64,000 nt of DNA, taken from the NCBI RefSeq assembly GCF_016900045.1, contig NZ_JACSNP010000007.1, forward strand, positions 1 to 64,000, read 5' to 3'. The stretch is from Fusobacterium mortiferum. GTDB lineage: Bacteria; Fusobacteriota; Fusobacteriia; Fusobacteriales; Fusobacteriaceae. Positions 9,049 through 17,643 of the stretch are shown here, in pieces. The notes beneath the pieces were generated by a model, which did no database searches, was not told the DNA's origin, and was given only the letters and a program-made list of their open reading frames with translations. Position 1 is the stretch's first letter; every line of letters starts with the position of its first letter. The translations under genes were made by a program, and so were the position numbers.

Positions 9049-10060
9049 TTTTTTTAGTTACCTCCTCCATAGCAGCTTCCAATTTATTAATAGAGTTAGA
9101 GAATGATATATATTCTGGGCAAACATCATCGCATCTTCCACATCCTACACACATATGATAACCATTACGTTGTTTAAAATCTAATACTTTGTGTAAAACT
9201 TTAAATCTCATACGTTGACCATGTTTCTTACGATAGCTTTCTCCACCAGCAACATCAGTATATCCATCTACCATACAAGAAGCCCATATTCTTCTTCTTT
9301 CTCCAACTTTTCCATTATCTGTATAAAAGATATCTTGCATAGTAAAACAAGTACAAGTAGGACATACAAAATTACATCTTCCACAAGCTATACAACGAGA
9401 ATCATATTCATCCCACATAGTACTTTTGGCTACTTCAGAAGTCAAATCTTTAGGTATATTAACTCTAACATCATTTTCAGTTACAAAGTTAGGAGTAACT
9501 TCTAATTCTGTTACAGAGTTAGATTTTAGAAGGGCATTCCAATTTTCCTCTTTACAATCAATATAAAAATCATTGTCTCCATAGTTAATAGCTAAAGAGT
9601 ATTCATCACTTTTATTACTTTCCATATCTACACAGAAACAATTTTCAAAAGAGTGATTACAACCTATTAGTACAAATTTAACTCTATCTCTTAATCTTTT
9701 ATAGTAGTAATCCTCTCCACCATTAATTAAATACATTTCATCTAAACGTCTTACAGCATTTAATTCACATGCTCTTAAAAAAACTATACTACCTTTCTTT
9801 TTATTATCTGCTTCCTTAACACTTTCTTCTGTAAAATAAAATAATCTTTGAGTAACAGGTAAAATACTCTCCTTAAAAGAATAGTTAGATTTTTTTTCAA
9901 ACTCTATCTCCTCAATAGAGTTAATTTTTGCATATCTTATACAGTCTGTATCTGAAAAAATTCCACCACCCTCAAAAACTATTGGAGCATAGATATCATA
10001 ATCATTTTTCAATGATTTAAAAAAATGATTTAGTCCCTCTTTACTAATTTGAAAACCCAT
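9041..10060 (-). CDS. asrA: Anaerobic sulfite reductase subunit A (iron-sulfur subunit)
   Basis: AsrA is the ferredoxin-like electron-transfer subunit of the AsrABC complex. The 339 aa sequence ends with two [4Fe-4S] motifs, CIACGRCNFVCPTCTCF and CVGCGRCDDVCPEY. The N-terminal two thirds match the 4Fe-4S dicluster/hydrogenase-beta-like AsrA fold (FLRACELNAVRRLDEM). It is the first gene of the operon, 75 nt from the end of the CRP-like regulator gene and just downstream of a CRP-type box. The ATG follows a GGAAG site. Confidence 0.95.
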   Translation of the reverse strand: MGFQISKEGLNHFFKSLKNDYDIYAPIVFEGGGIFSDTDCIRYAKINSIEEIEFEKKSNYSFKESILPVTQRLFYFTEESVKEADNKKKGSIVFLRACELNAVRRLDEMYLINGGEDYYYKRLRDRVKFVLIGCNHSFENCFCVDMESNKSDEYSLAINYGDNDFYIDCKEENWNALLKSNSVTELEVTPNFVTENDVRVNIPKDLTSEVAKSTMWDEYDSRCIACGRCNFVCPTCTCFTMQDIFYTDNGKVGERRRIWASCMVDGYTDVAGGESYRKKHGQRMRFKVLHKVLDFKQRNGYHMCVGCGRCDDVCPEYISFSNSINKLEAAMEEVTKKND

Positions 10061-10097
10061 ATTTATCTTCCTTTCATAATTTTAATTTACTTATTTA

Positions 10098-10141
10098 ATT
10101 ATATCAAGAGCTAGAAAATAAAGTTGTGATAGGGCTCACGA
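10098..10141 (-). promoter_or_regulatory. CRP-type class II promoter of asrABC
   Basis: The box TTGTGA-N6-TCACGA (10124-10141) is centred 29.5 nt upstream of a perfect TATAAT read on the minus strand (10103-10098). There is no convincing -35 hexamer, as is usual for activator-dependent class II promoters. The box overlaps the stop codon of the regulator gene. The spacing is identical to that at the nar promoter. Confidence 0.75.
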
Positions 10142-10813
10142 GTTTCTAAAATATTTTAATAGATTATCTCTATTAACTACAACAAATCTATTTCTTTTTA
10201 CAATAATTAAATCCTTTTCAGATAAAATTTTTAATTGTCTAGAAACAGTTTCTCTTTTAGAGCCAAGCATATCAGCTAAATAGGAGATAGAAAGATTGAA
10301 ATTAATCTCTATTCCTTCATCTGTTTCCTTTCCAAAATCTTTAGATAACTTCCAAAGTTTAGAAGCAATTTGCTTATCTAATCTTATAGAATTAGAAGTA
10401 TTTTTTAATTGATGGTATAATCTCCTAATTTTATAAGCCATTGATTCAATAATGTTTCTAGATAGTTGAAAATCATAACTCATTACCTCTAAAAATTTTT
10501 TAGCAGGAATTTCTAATATTTCACAGTCACTAAGTATTTCACAATTTAATGAACTCATATTTTTTTGTAAAATAACCTCATTCAATATTTCACCTTTTCC
10601 ATATATAAAGATAACTTTTTTATCATGGGAAGAGTTTAATTTATATAGAGATGCAATTCCATCTAAAACAAAATAAATATTATCTACTCGATCTCTATCT
10701 AAAAAAAGATGTTCTCCCTTTTTATATTTCTTAATTTTGCTATATTTTAATAAATTTTTTTTACTGGAGTTATTAATATTAAAAAAGACTTTTATATTAT
10801 TAAAATTATCCAT
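10136..10813 (-). CDS. CRP/FNR-family transcriptional regulator, likely activator of asr and nar
   Basis: This 225 aa protein has an N-terminal cyclic-nucleotide-binding-like beta roll (about residues 8-110), a dimer helix and a C-terminal winged helix. Its recognition helix, SKRETVSRQLKIL, has R187, E188 and R192 at the positions that in E. coli CRP read TGTGA. Only two cysteines (C91, C97) are present, so it is unlikely to hold an FNR-type [4Fe-4S] cluster. The effector is unknown; heme, a nucleotide or an anion are possible, and it could be an HcpR-like protein. TGTGA-N6-TCAC boxes lie before asrA and narA, so it probably activates both anaerobic respiration operons. Confidence 0.87.
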   Translation of the reverse strand: MDNFNNIKVFFNINNSSKKNLLKYSKIKKYKKGEHLFLDRDRVDNIYFVLDGIASLYKLNSSHDKKVIFIYGKGEILNEVILQKNMSSLNCEILSDCEILEIPAKKFLEVMSYDFQLSRNIIESMAYKIRRLYHQLKNTSNSIRLDKQIASKLWKLSKDFGKETDEGIEINFNLSISYLADMLGSKRETVSRQLKILSEKDLIIVKRNRFVVVNRDNLLKYFRNS

Positions 10814-10911
10814 TATCCTCCTTTTAAAACTTCAAAGAATAGTTTTTATTTGTTAGAAATACTATATACTTATTATTATTAATTGTCAAATTTATTTTAA
10901 TAAAAAGATAT

Positions 10912-10957
10912 AAAAGAAAGAAGAGAAATTTGTGAATATTCACATAATTCTCTTCTC
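10912..10957 (-). terminator. Terminator downstream of rqcH
   Basis: Arms at 10919-10937 and 10938-10956 pair at 17 of 19 positions and are followed by a T-rich tract on the minus strand. The apex contains TGTGAATATTCACA, which looks CRP-like but has N4 spacing. Confidence 0.75.
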
Positions 10958-10973
10958 AAAATGAAAAATTTTA

Positions 10974-12596
10974 TTAAATTTTTTCTGGTTTAATAACTAA
11001 GATATTTTTTTCGTTAATGTATGTCACAAATCCAGGTTTTGCTCTCTTAGGCTTATTGATATATCTCTTTTGAGTATAATCAATACTTATTTTATCACCA
11101 GTGAATCCTTTACTATAATAAGCAGCTATTTGAGCAGCTTTTAAAAGAATATCTTCAGTTAAATTTTCACATTTTATAATTACATGAGAACCAGGTATAT
11201 TTTTAGCATGTAACCATATATCATTTTTATCAGCTATTTTAAAAGTTAGATTATCATTTTCGGTATTATTTCTACCAAAGAGAATTTGATAATTTTCTCC
11301 TTCAAAAATACCAAATCCGATTTCTTTATTTTGTTTTTTTACTTTTCCTTTTTTTGCTTGTAGCTTCATGTATCCTTGAGATATAAGTTCTTCATGTATA
11401 GCTTTTAAATTGTTGATATCATTACTATTTTCAATAAATAATTTAATACTGTTTAAATAGTCTAAATCTTCAGTAACTTCAATAACTCTTCTAGAGTTAG
11501 CTTCAAGCCCTCTCTTCAATTTATTATATTTTTTATATATTTTTTCAAGATTTTCTTGAGGGGTATGTTGTGGTTCAAGTGGAATTTTTATCATAGTATC
11601 GTTATAGAAATCATAAGTTTCCACAAAGGTCATTCCCTTTTTTATACTATATATACAAGCAGCTAATATGTCCCCTTGTTCCTTATATTTTTCATAATCA
11701 GCCTTATCTATCTTCTCCTTTGCTAAGATATCAAGTATTTTTTCATCTTTTTTTATTCTTTTTAAAATATTATCCAGAAGTTGGGTTTTTAAAGAATCGA
11801 AACTACTAGATAGATTTTCAGAAGAGATATAAAAGTTTATAGCTTCTCTGAATGATCTAAATTCAATAACCTCATCATATTTAGACTTAGGTAAAATATT
11901 GAGAACAGTACCTAAAACAATTCTTTTATTATTTAAAAATATTTTTGGTGATATATTATCACTTAGAATATTTTTGAATTTTTCAAAGGAATCAATATTT
12001 TGAAGGAGTAATTTACCAATCCCTTCAACACTCTTCAAAAGAGTTCCCTCTTGAATAGAAGATAAAAATTGATCTTCTTTTATTATTAAAGGAGAAATTT
12101 TTTCCTCTATTATAGGTTGCTCATAAGTAATACCAGGAAATAGAGCTCTCAATCTATTTTCTTCCAATGAAAATCTTTTCAATAAATCAATAATTTTATC
12201 TTCTCCATCTGTAAAAATAAAGTTAGAGTATTTACCCATTATTTCAAAATAGATATTATAGATTTTCATTTCCCCTAGTTCATTTATTCTGGAAAATTTG
12301 AACTGTAAAACTCTATCAAATCCAAGTTGAATTATATCTATTAACATAGCATTCAAAAGATGTTTTTTCATATTAGCTACCATACCAGTGCTACTTTCAA
12401 GTACACCCTCTTTTGAATTAGTTATATAACAGATAGGGAAAGATGGATTACAAGAGAATACAAGCTCTATTTTTCCAAAATATATAGATAGAGAAGTTTC
12501 AGTATTTTTAGTAATCTTATTTACTTTTTTACCATAAAGATTAGATTTTAATTCCTTTTTAATTTTATTTAAAGAGATACCATCAATATAGAACAT
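10974..12596 (-). CDS. rqcH: Ribosome-associated quality control protein RqcH (NFACT family)
   Basis: RqcH binds stalled 50S subunits carrying peptidyl-tRNA and recruits tRNA-Ala to add C-terminal alanine tails that mark the chain for degradation. The 540 aa protein has the NFACT-N domain with the D94-R95 pair (QLGFDRVLQFKF) required for tailing in B. subtilis. A helical and coiled middle part follows, then the NFACT-R domain with KNDIWLHAKNIPGSHVIIK. Older annotations call it fibronectin-binding protein (FbpA). It is the last gene of the PASTA-rsgA-rpe-marR operon, which groups ribosome-linked functions. Confidence 0.9.
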   Translation of the reverse strand: MFYIDGISLNKIKKELKSNLYGKKVNKITKNTETSLSIYFGKIELVFSCNPSFPICYITNSKEGVLESSTGMVANMKKHLLNAMLIDIIQLGFDRVLQFKFSRINELGEMKIYNIYFEIMGKYSNFIFTDGEDKIIDLLKRFSLEENRLRALFPGITYEQPIIEEKISPLIIKEDQFLSSIQEGTLLKSVEGIGKLLLQNIDSFEKFKNILSDNISPKIFLNNKRIVLGTVLNILPKSKYDEVIEFRSFREAINFYISSENLSSSFDSLKTQLLDNILKRIKKDEKILDILAKEKIDKADYEKYKEQGDILAACIYSIKKGMTFVETYDFYNDTMIKIPLEPQHTPQENLEKIYKKYNKLKRGLEANSRRVIEVTEDLDYLNSIKLFIENSNDINNLKAIHEELISQGYMKLQAKKGKVKKQNKEIGFGIFEGENYQILFGRNNTENDNLTFKIADKNDIWLHAKNIPGSHVIIKCENLTEDILLKAAQIAAYYSKGFTGDKISIDYTQKRYINKPKRAKPGFVTYINEKNILVIKPEKI

Positions 12597-12607
12597 TTTT
12601 GCTCCTT

Positions 12608-13291
12608 TTAGTCAGCCTTTATTCCTATTAAATTTTTAGCATCAAGAATATCTAATTCCACTACTTCTCCAGTTGGAGATTTGATGACAAAAGTTTCCTT
12701 TGCTGTAGAAGGTAATATTTCAACAACACTAAAGTTTTCTATTCCATGTCCAGCAAAGTAATTTTGAACGATAGGAGTACCTTTAATTTCAACTATAGAA
12801 ACTCTCTCTCCTACATTAAAATCAACAATAGTAAGTGGTCTGAAATAATCAGTTTTCTCTTGTAAAGCTCCAAGAATTAGCTCAAAAATTTCGATAAAAT
12901 GACTTAAATCTTTATCAGCTATATTTTCAGTTATACTAGACATAATCATTTTATGATAGTTATTATGATAAGTTAAAGCTTTGCTACCTTTGTCAGTTAA
13001 AGAAACGTAAACTTTTCTTCTGTCTGAATTTGAACGAATTCTAGTGATAAATCCCTTTTCAGTAAGCTTAGAAACAGCTACTGTAGCAGTTCCCATAGTT
13101 ATTCCTATCCTGTCAGAAAGTTCATTCATAGTAAGAGATTCCTCTCCAATAGCTTCTATTAAATGTAATTCTGTATGAGTTAAACACTTAATACCTCTTT
13201 TAAGAGCCATATCTTCTGTTTTATAAAAAAGCTTATAAAACTCTTCTAAAATTTCATTTACTTTATTAATATTTTCAGTCATCGCAGTCAT
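12608..13291 (-). CDS. MarR-type regulator with C-terminal FeoA-like domain
   Basis: This 227 aa regulator has a MarR winged helix in the first ~145 residues (MNELSDRIGITMGTATVAVSKLTEKGFI as helix-turn-helix; RIRSNSDRRKVYVSLTDKG as wing). A C-terminal FeoA/SH3-like domain follows (VGERVSIVEIKG, FVIKSPTGEVVELD). That domain is found at the end of DtxR-family metal regulators and in FeoA. The combination suggests a metal or redox-linked repressor, but its targets cannot be read here. The ATG at 13291 has an AGAGAGG site. It lies 3 nt after rpe. Confidence 0.8.
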   Translation of the reverse strand: MTAMTENINKVNEILEEFYKLFYKTEDMALKRGIKCLTHTELHLIEAIGEESLTMNELSDRIGITMGTATVAVSKLTEKGFITRIRSNSDRRKVYVSLTDKGSKALTYHNNYHKMIMSSITENIADKDLSHFIEIFELILGALQEKTDYFRPLTIVDFNVGERVSIVEIKGTPIVQNYFAGHGIENFSVVEILPSTAKETFVIKSPTGEVVELDILDAKNLIGIKAD

Positions 13292-13294
13292 ATT

Positions 13295-13933
13295 TTAACC
13301 TCTCTTTAAACTATCAATTCTTTCTTTATAATCTCCAGAAAATACATAAGAACCAGCTACAAAAACATTTGCTCCAGCTTCTATACATCTTCCTATAGTT
13401 TCATCTGTTATTCCACCATCAACTTGAATATCTACAGTTTTACTCAATGCTCTAACATCTTTTATTTTTTGAACAGAGCTTTCTATAAATTTTTGTCCAC
13501 CAAAACCAGGATTAACACTCATAACTAACACCATATCAAGGTCATCAATTATATATTTTAGAACATCTACTGGAGTAGCTGGATTTAGAGAAACTCCTGC
13601 TTTTTTCCCAGTAGCTTTAATTTGTTGTATTACTCTATGTAAATGTATAGTAGATTCAGCATGAACTACAATGATATCAGCTCCAGCCTTTGCAAAATCT
13701 TCAATATATCTTTCTGGTTTATCTATCATTAAGTGAACATCAAAAACCAAGTTAGTTTTATTTCTGATAGCTTTTATTACTGGTGCTCCAAAAGTTAAGT
13801 TAGGGACAAAGTGTCCATCCATAACATCTATATGTACATAGTCGGCTCCAGCTTTATCAATAGCTATAACCTCTTCTCCTAATTTGCTAAAATCTGCTGA
13901 TAATATTGAAGGAGCAATTTTTATATTACTCAT
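13295..13933 (-). CDS. rpe: Ribulose-phosphate 3-epimerase
   Basis: Rpe interconverts ribulose 5-phosphate and xylulose 5-phosphate in the pentose phosphate pathway. The 212 aa TIM barrel shows family motifs throughout: [24 protein letters not shown] with a metal-binding histidine, VHLMI with a second, [13 protein letters not shown] and VDGGI. Its start overlaps the end of rsgA by 8 nt. The rsgA-rpe pairing is also the common order in Firmicutes. Confidence 0.97.
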   Translation of the reverse strand: MSNIKIAPSILSADFSKLGEEVIAIDKAGADYVHIDVMDGHFVPNLTFGAPVIKAIRNKTNLVFDVHLMIDKPERYIEDFAKAGADIIVVHAESTIHLHRVIQQIKATGKKAGVSLNPATPVDVLKYIIDDLDMVLVMSVNPGFGGQKFIESSVQKIKDVRALSKTVDIQVDGGITDETIGRCIEAGANVFVAGSYVFSGDYKERIDSLKRG

Positions 13934-14807
13934 ATTTATTCCACCTCTCCTGTTTTAATTTTTCATATACTTTTTTATAGAAATTATATCTTTCCTCTAA
14001 GATTTCCCCATTTTTAACCGCTTCTTTAATAGCACAAGATGGTTCATTTAGATGAAGACAATTATTAAATTTACAATCTCCTCTATTAGAAAACTCTGGA
14101 AAAAGAGCAATAAGTTCTTGAGCATCTTTTATATCAGGTAGTTCTACAGATGAAAATCCGGGAGTGTCTATTATATATCCTCCACCAATTAACTCAAGAA
14201 GATTGGTATCCTTAGTAGTATGTTTTCCTCTTCTAAGTCTCTTACTTGTTTCACCAGTTTCTAATTTTTTTTCATTTTGTAAAAGATTAATTATACTAGA
14301 TTTACCAACACCACTTGGACCACCGAAAGCTGTAATTTTATCTTTTAAAAATAATTTTAACTCTTCAATTCCAATGTTTTCTTTTTGTGAAATTAAGAAG
14401 TACTTGATATTGATTTTTTCTAAAAATTCTAAACCTTTCTTTAACTCTGTCATTTCACGATCATTAAGCAAATCAATTTTATTGATAATAACCAATGGAG
14501 TTATCTTATAATAAAAGCTTCTAAGTAGTAGAAGATTTAATCTTTCATAGTCAATATCTGGATCCTTAGCAGCAAATTGAATAACTAAGTAATCAATATT
14601 GGCAACTAAAGGTCTCTCTACCAAATTTTTTCTTTTTTCTACATTTATAATAGAGTTATCTTCAGATATTTCAACAATATCTCCAACAACACAATTATCC
14701 TTACTTTCTTTTCTTTTTAAGATACCTCTAAGCTTACATTCATAAACATTATTTTCAGATTTTACATAATAAAATCCTTGTATTTTATTAATAACACGAC
14801 CTTTAAT
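13926..14807 (-). CDS. rsgA: Ribosome small-subunit biogenesis GTPase RsgA, with AUU start
   Basis: RsgA is a circularly permuted GTPase that checks late 30S assembly. The G4 motif NKID precedes G1 ([10 protein letters not shown]) and G3 (DTPGF), and a C-terminal zinc site reads C-x4-C-x-H-x5-C. The first conventional start codon, a TTG at 14624, would remove the N-terminal OB domain. Reading upstream in frame gives a normal domain beginning [14 protein letters not shown], with no ATG, GTG or TTG before the in-frame stop that ends the PASTA gene. The only plausible start is ATT at 14807-14805, seven bases after a strong GGAGG, giving 293 aa, a normal length. A sequence error is the alternative. 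Confidence 0.85.
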   Translation of the reverse strand: MKGRVINKIQGFYYVKSENNVYECKLRGILKRKESKDNCVVGDIVEISEDNSIINVEKRKNLVERPLVANIDYLVIQFAAKDPDIDYERLNLLLLRSFYYKITPLVIINKIDLLNDREMTELKKGLEFLEKINIKYFLISQKENIGIEELKLFLKDKITAFGGPSGVGKSSIINLLQNEKKLETGETSKRLRRGKHTTKDTNLLELIGGGYIIDTPGFSSVELPDIKDAQELIALFPEFSNRGDCKFNNCLHLNEPSCAIKEAVKNGEILEERYNFYKKVYEKLKQERWNKYE

Positions 14808-14828
14808 CTCTATCCCTCCTAGAGTATT

Positions 14829-15539
14829 TTAATTATTAATTGTTAAATCAATAGCAGAACCTGCTGGTATTTTTGTACCACTTTTAACGCTACTCTTTAT
14901 TATAACATTTTTTCCCACTTCTGGTATAGAGGAAAATTCAACATTTCCTACAATCAGAGAATTTTTAGTAAGAATATTTAATGCACTATCAAAAGAAAGT
15001 CCAATTAAATCTGGCATAGTAATTTCTGCTATCTGTTCAGCTCCATTGACAAGAAAAGAGATTTTTTCTCCTCTAGTCATTAATGTATCTGTATTAGGAT
15101 CAGTTGCTAAAACTTCATTATATTTACCTTGAGCTTTTACTGTAAATACTTTATCAAGAATTAATCCTTTTTGTTCTGCAATAACTTTAGCATCAAGATA
15201 ATTCATTCCAGTAAGATTAGGAACTTGAACAAGAGCTTTTCCTTTACTTACCCAAACTTTTACAGTTCTATCTTTTTTCACAATAGAATTTGCTTCCGGT
15301 TCTTGTAAAAATATCTGTCCAATAGGAAAATCTGAAAACTCTTCTCCCATTTTTTCAATATGTAACTCATTATTTTCTAAAACTTTTTTAACCTCTTCAA
15401 TAGTATGAGATTTTAAATTAGGAATTTTATAATATTTTTCATTAAAATATATAATTTCAAATATTTTTAGTAAAAAAGTTGTAATAAAAACTATTCCTAA
15501 AATTGTTAATAAAGAGATAGAAACTATTTTTTTATTCAT
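14829..15539 (-). CDS. Membrane-anchored PASTA-domain protein without kinase domain
   Basis: This 236 aa protein has one N-terminal membrane helix (about residues 6-28) and three PASTA repeats, each starting with a motif like KIPNLKSHTIEEV, VQVPNLTGMNYLDA or ITMPDLIGLSFDSA. The topology is cytoplasm to periplasm, so the repeats would face the cell wall and may bind muropeptides or peptidoglycan. In Firmicutes the gene before rsgA and rpe is usually the Ser/Thr kinase prkC, whose extracellular part is made of PASTA repeats. Here the kinase part is absent. The partner and signal are unknown. Confidence 0.85.
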   Translation of the reverse strand: MNKKIVSISLLTILGIVFITTFLLKIFEIIYFNEKYYKIPNLKSHTIEEVKKVLENNELHIEKMGEEFSDFPIGQIFLQEPEANSIVKKDRTVKVWVSKGKALVQVPNLTGMNYLDAKVIAEQKGLILDKVFTVKAQGKYNEVLATDPNTDTLMTRGEKISFLVNGAEQIAEITMPDLIGLSFDSALNILTKNSLIVGNVEFSSIPEVGKNVIIKSSVKSGTKIPAGSAIDLTINN

Positions 15540-15574
15540 TATTCCTCCAGTATTTATAGTTCTTTATAGTAATG

Positions 15575-15639
15575 ATGATATCATAAGATACATAAAATAT
15601 CAATAACTACTTGATAATTTCTAGATTAAATGATAAAAT
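15575..15639. promoter_or_regulatory. Divergent promoters of the PASTA-rsgA operon and hpt operon
   Basis: On the minus strand, TTGATA (15603-15598), a 17-base spacer and TATCAT (15580-15575) precede the PASTA gene. On the plus strand, TTGATA (15611-15616), a 17-base spacer and TAAAAT (15634-15639) precede hpt. The two -35 elements are 7 bases apart. Confidence 0.6.
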
Positions 15640-15703
15640 ATATCGTAATTGATTTTATTAAAATATGACTTGCCAAAGTTATGTTTTAAAAGGAGGAAAT
15701 AGA

Positions 15704-16225
15704 GTGGAATATACTATTAAAACTCTTTTAACAAGAGAAGAAGTTGAAAGAAGAATCAAGGAATTAGCTAAGGAGATTGAAAAAGATTATCAAGGTAAAG
15801 ATCTTTTAGTTGTTGGGCTATTAAAGGGTTCAGTAGTCTTTATGACTGACCTTATAAAAGAGATAGATTTACCTCTTGAAATTGATTTTATGAGTGCTTC
15901 TAGTTACTCAGGAACTGAAAGTACAGGAATAATCAATATTTCAAAAGATTTAGATATTGATGTAAAAGATAGAGAAGTTTTAATTGTAGAGGATATTATA
16001 GACACAGGACTAACATTAAGCCATGTAAGAAAAATGTTAGAAGAAAGAGGAACAAAATCACTTAAAATATGTACTTTACTAGATAAACCAAGTAGAAGAA
16101 CTGTTGAGATAAAAGGTGACTACACAGGATTTGAAATTCCAGATGAGTTTGTAGTAGGGTATGGATTAGATTATGATCAACAACATAGAAACTTACCATA
16201 TATTGGAATTGTTGTAAAAAAATAA
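15704..16225 (+). CDS. hpt: Hypoxanthine phosphoribosyltransferase
   Basis: Hpt salvages hypoxanthine (and usually guanine) to the nucleotide using PRPP. The PRPP-binding motif VLIVEDIIDTGLTL and the loop LVVGLLKGSVVFM are plain. I chose the GTG at 15704, seven bases after AGGAGG, giving 173 aa, which fits the family. An in-frame ATG at 15665 would add 13 unlikely residues and has no ribosome site. It begins a plus-strand operon rich in translation genes; ksgA follows 13 nt later. Confidence 0.92.
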   Translation: MEYTIKTLLTREEVERRIKELAKEIEKDYQGKDLLVVGLLKGSVVFMTDLIKEIDLPLEIDFMSASSYSGTESTGIINISKDLDIDVKDREVLIVEDIIDTGLTLSHVRKMLEERGTKSLKICTLLDKPSRRTVEIKGDYTGFEIPDEFVVGYGLDYDQQHRNLPYIGIVVKK

Positions 16226-16238
16226 TTTGGAGGAGAGT

Positions 16239-17033
16239 ATGTCCTTTAAACATAAGAAAAAATTTGGACAAAACTTTTTAACTGATCAAAGAGAGGTTCT
16301 TAGAAAAATAATGGAGGTATCTAATGTACAACCAGAGGATACAGTTTTAGAGATAGGACCTGGAGAGGGAGCACTAACTGCCCTATTACTTGATACAGCT
16401 AAAAAAGTTGTAACTGTAGAGATAGATAGAGATTTAGAGAAAATTTTGAGAAAAAAATTTGATGGAAATCCTAAGTATACTCTTGTTATGAATGATGTAT
16501 TAGAGACAGATTTAAGAGCGTATGTAGGAGCAGGAACGAAAGTAGTTGCCAATATACCATACTATATTACATCACCTATAATAAATAAGTTAATAGAGAA
16601 TAGAGATGTAATTGATGAAATATATATAATGGTTCAAAAAGAGGTTGCTGAGAGAGTTTGTGCTAAAAAGGGTAAAGAAAGAAGTGTGTTAACTCTTGCT
16701 GTTGAGTATTATGGAGAGGCGGAGTACCTATTTACTATACCTAAAGAGTTCTTTACTCCTATTCCTAAAGTTGATTCAGCTTTTATGTCAATAAAATTAT
16801 ATAAAGATAATAGATATATAAATCAAGTTGATGAAGAAACATTCTTTAAATATGTAAAAGCTGGATTCTCAAATAAGAGAAAAAATTTATTAAATAACTT
16901 TTCTACTTTAGGCTACTCTAAAGATGAGTTAAGGGTTATCTTAGCAAAAGCAGATATACCTGAGACAGAGAGAGCGGAAAATCTTTCAATAGAAGAGTTT
17001 ATTAAATTAATATCAATTTTTGAAAATAAATAA
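16239..17033 (+). CDS. rsmA: 16S rRNA dimethyladenosine transferase RsmA/KsgA
   Basis: RsmA dimethylates two adjacent adenines in helix 45 of 16S rRNA during 30S maturation. The 264 aa protein begins FKHKKKFGQNFL, has the SAM motif VLEIGPGEGALT and the catalytic NIPYYITSP, and a C-terminal rRNA-binding domain (GFSNKRKNLLNN). The start is the ATG at 16239 after GGAGGA; an upstream in-frame TTG is part of the ribosome-site sequence. The rsgA operon on the other strand also acts on the 30S subunit. Confidence 0.97.
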   Translation: MSFKHKKKFGQNFLTDQREVLRKIMEVSNVQPEDTVLEIGPGEGALTALLLDTAKKVVTVEIDRDLEKILRKKFDGNPKYTLVMNDVLETDLRAYVGAGTKVVANIPYYITSPIINKLIENRDVIDEIYIMVQKEVAERVCAKKGKERSVLTLAVEYYGEAEYLFTIPKEFFTPIPKVDSAFMSIKLYKDNRYINQVDEETFFKYVKAGFSNKRKNLLNNFSTLGYSKDELRVILAKADIPETERAENLSIEEFIKLISIFENK

Positions 17034-17046
17034 TTAAGTAAAAAAT

Positions 17047-17092
17047 CAAGAATAACTTTGGATAGAAATCTCTCTGTTATTCTTGAATTTTT
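17047..17092 (+). terminator. Intrinsic terminator after rsmA
   Basis: Arms CAAGAATAAC (17047-17056) and GTTATTCTTG (17076-17085) are followed by AATTTTT. It would at least partly separate hpt-rsmA from the genes downstream. Confidence 0.65.
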
Positions 17093-17118
17093 ATAATCAA
17101 ATAAATTTTGGAGGAACT

Positions 17119-17379
17119 ATGTTATCAAGCTATGAGTTTTTAATACAGAGTAGAAAAGAGGACATAGATTTTATCAATAAAATAATAGAGGCTTATGAAG
17201 GTATCGGTGTAGTAAGAACAGTAGATGCTAATGCGGGAATTTTAAATGTGATATCTACTGATGATTTTAAAGATTTTGTAAGAACTATTATTGAAGATTT
17301 AGATAAAAACTATGGAGTTGTGGCAAAAATAACTGAAGAGGGAGCTTGGAAGGGTTCTCTATATATAAATAAAAAATAG
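17119..17379 (+). CDS. Small DUF4911-like protein
   Basis: This is a conserved hypothetical protein of 86 aa. The start is the ATG at 17119 after GGAGGAA; the longer frame begins inside the terminator. The sequence (SSYEFLIQSRKEDIDFINKIIEAYEGIGVVRT...) predicts a small alpha/beta fold and resembles DUF4911, a family found beside KH and RimM genes in Fusobacteria and some anaerobes. No catalytic motif is visible. Its position 16 nt before the KH-protein gene suggests a role in RNA or ribosome metabolism, but that is inference. Confidence 0.7.
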   Translation: MLSSYEFLIQSRKEDIDFINKIIEAYEGIGVVRTVDANAGILNVISTDDFKDFVRTIIEDLDKNYGVVAKITEEGAWKGSLYINKK

Positions 17380-17395
17380 TTGTTAGGAGGTAATT

Positions 17396-17635
17396 ATGGA
17401 AAAGTTAGAAAAATTAATGCAATATATAATTGGAGAATTAGTAGATAATAATTCAGAAACAAGAATAACATATGATATAGTAGATGATACAGTTATTTTC
17501 AAGGTGAGTGTAGCTCAAGGAGAGATGGGAAAGATAATAGGAAAAAATGGACTTACAGCTAATGCAATAAGAGGAGTTATGCAAGCAGCTGGAGTAAAAG
17601 ATAAACTTAATGTAAATGTTGAGTTTTTAGACTAG
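17396..17635 (+). CDS. khpA: KH-domain RNA-binding protein KhpA
   Basis: This 79 aa protein consists of a single type II KH domain with the GxxG loop in GKIIGKNGLTANAIRGVMQAAG. KhpA-type proteins bind RNA, often with a partner KhpB/Jag, and affect cell size and sRNA function in other bacteria. It lies 8 nt before rimM, the usual neighbour (rpsP-khpA-rimM-trmD order; rpsP is absent here). The start follows a strong AGGAGG site. Confidence 0.9.
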   Translation: MEKLEKLMQYIIGELVDNNSETRITYDIVDDTVIFKVSVAQGEMGKIIGKNGLTANAIRGVMQAAGVKDKLNVNVEFLD

Positions 17636-17643
17636 GAGGAAGA

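Noticed and set aside
10931-10944. TGTGAATATTCACA as a CRP box upstream of the regulator gene
   Set aside because: The half-sites are separated by four bases rather than six, and the sequence is the apex of a strong terminator for rqcH, so the symmetry is explained by the hairpin.
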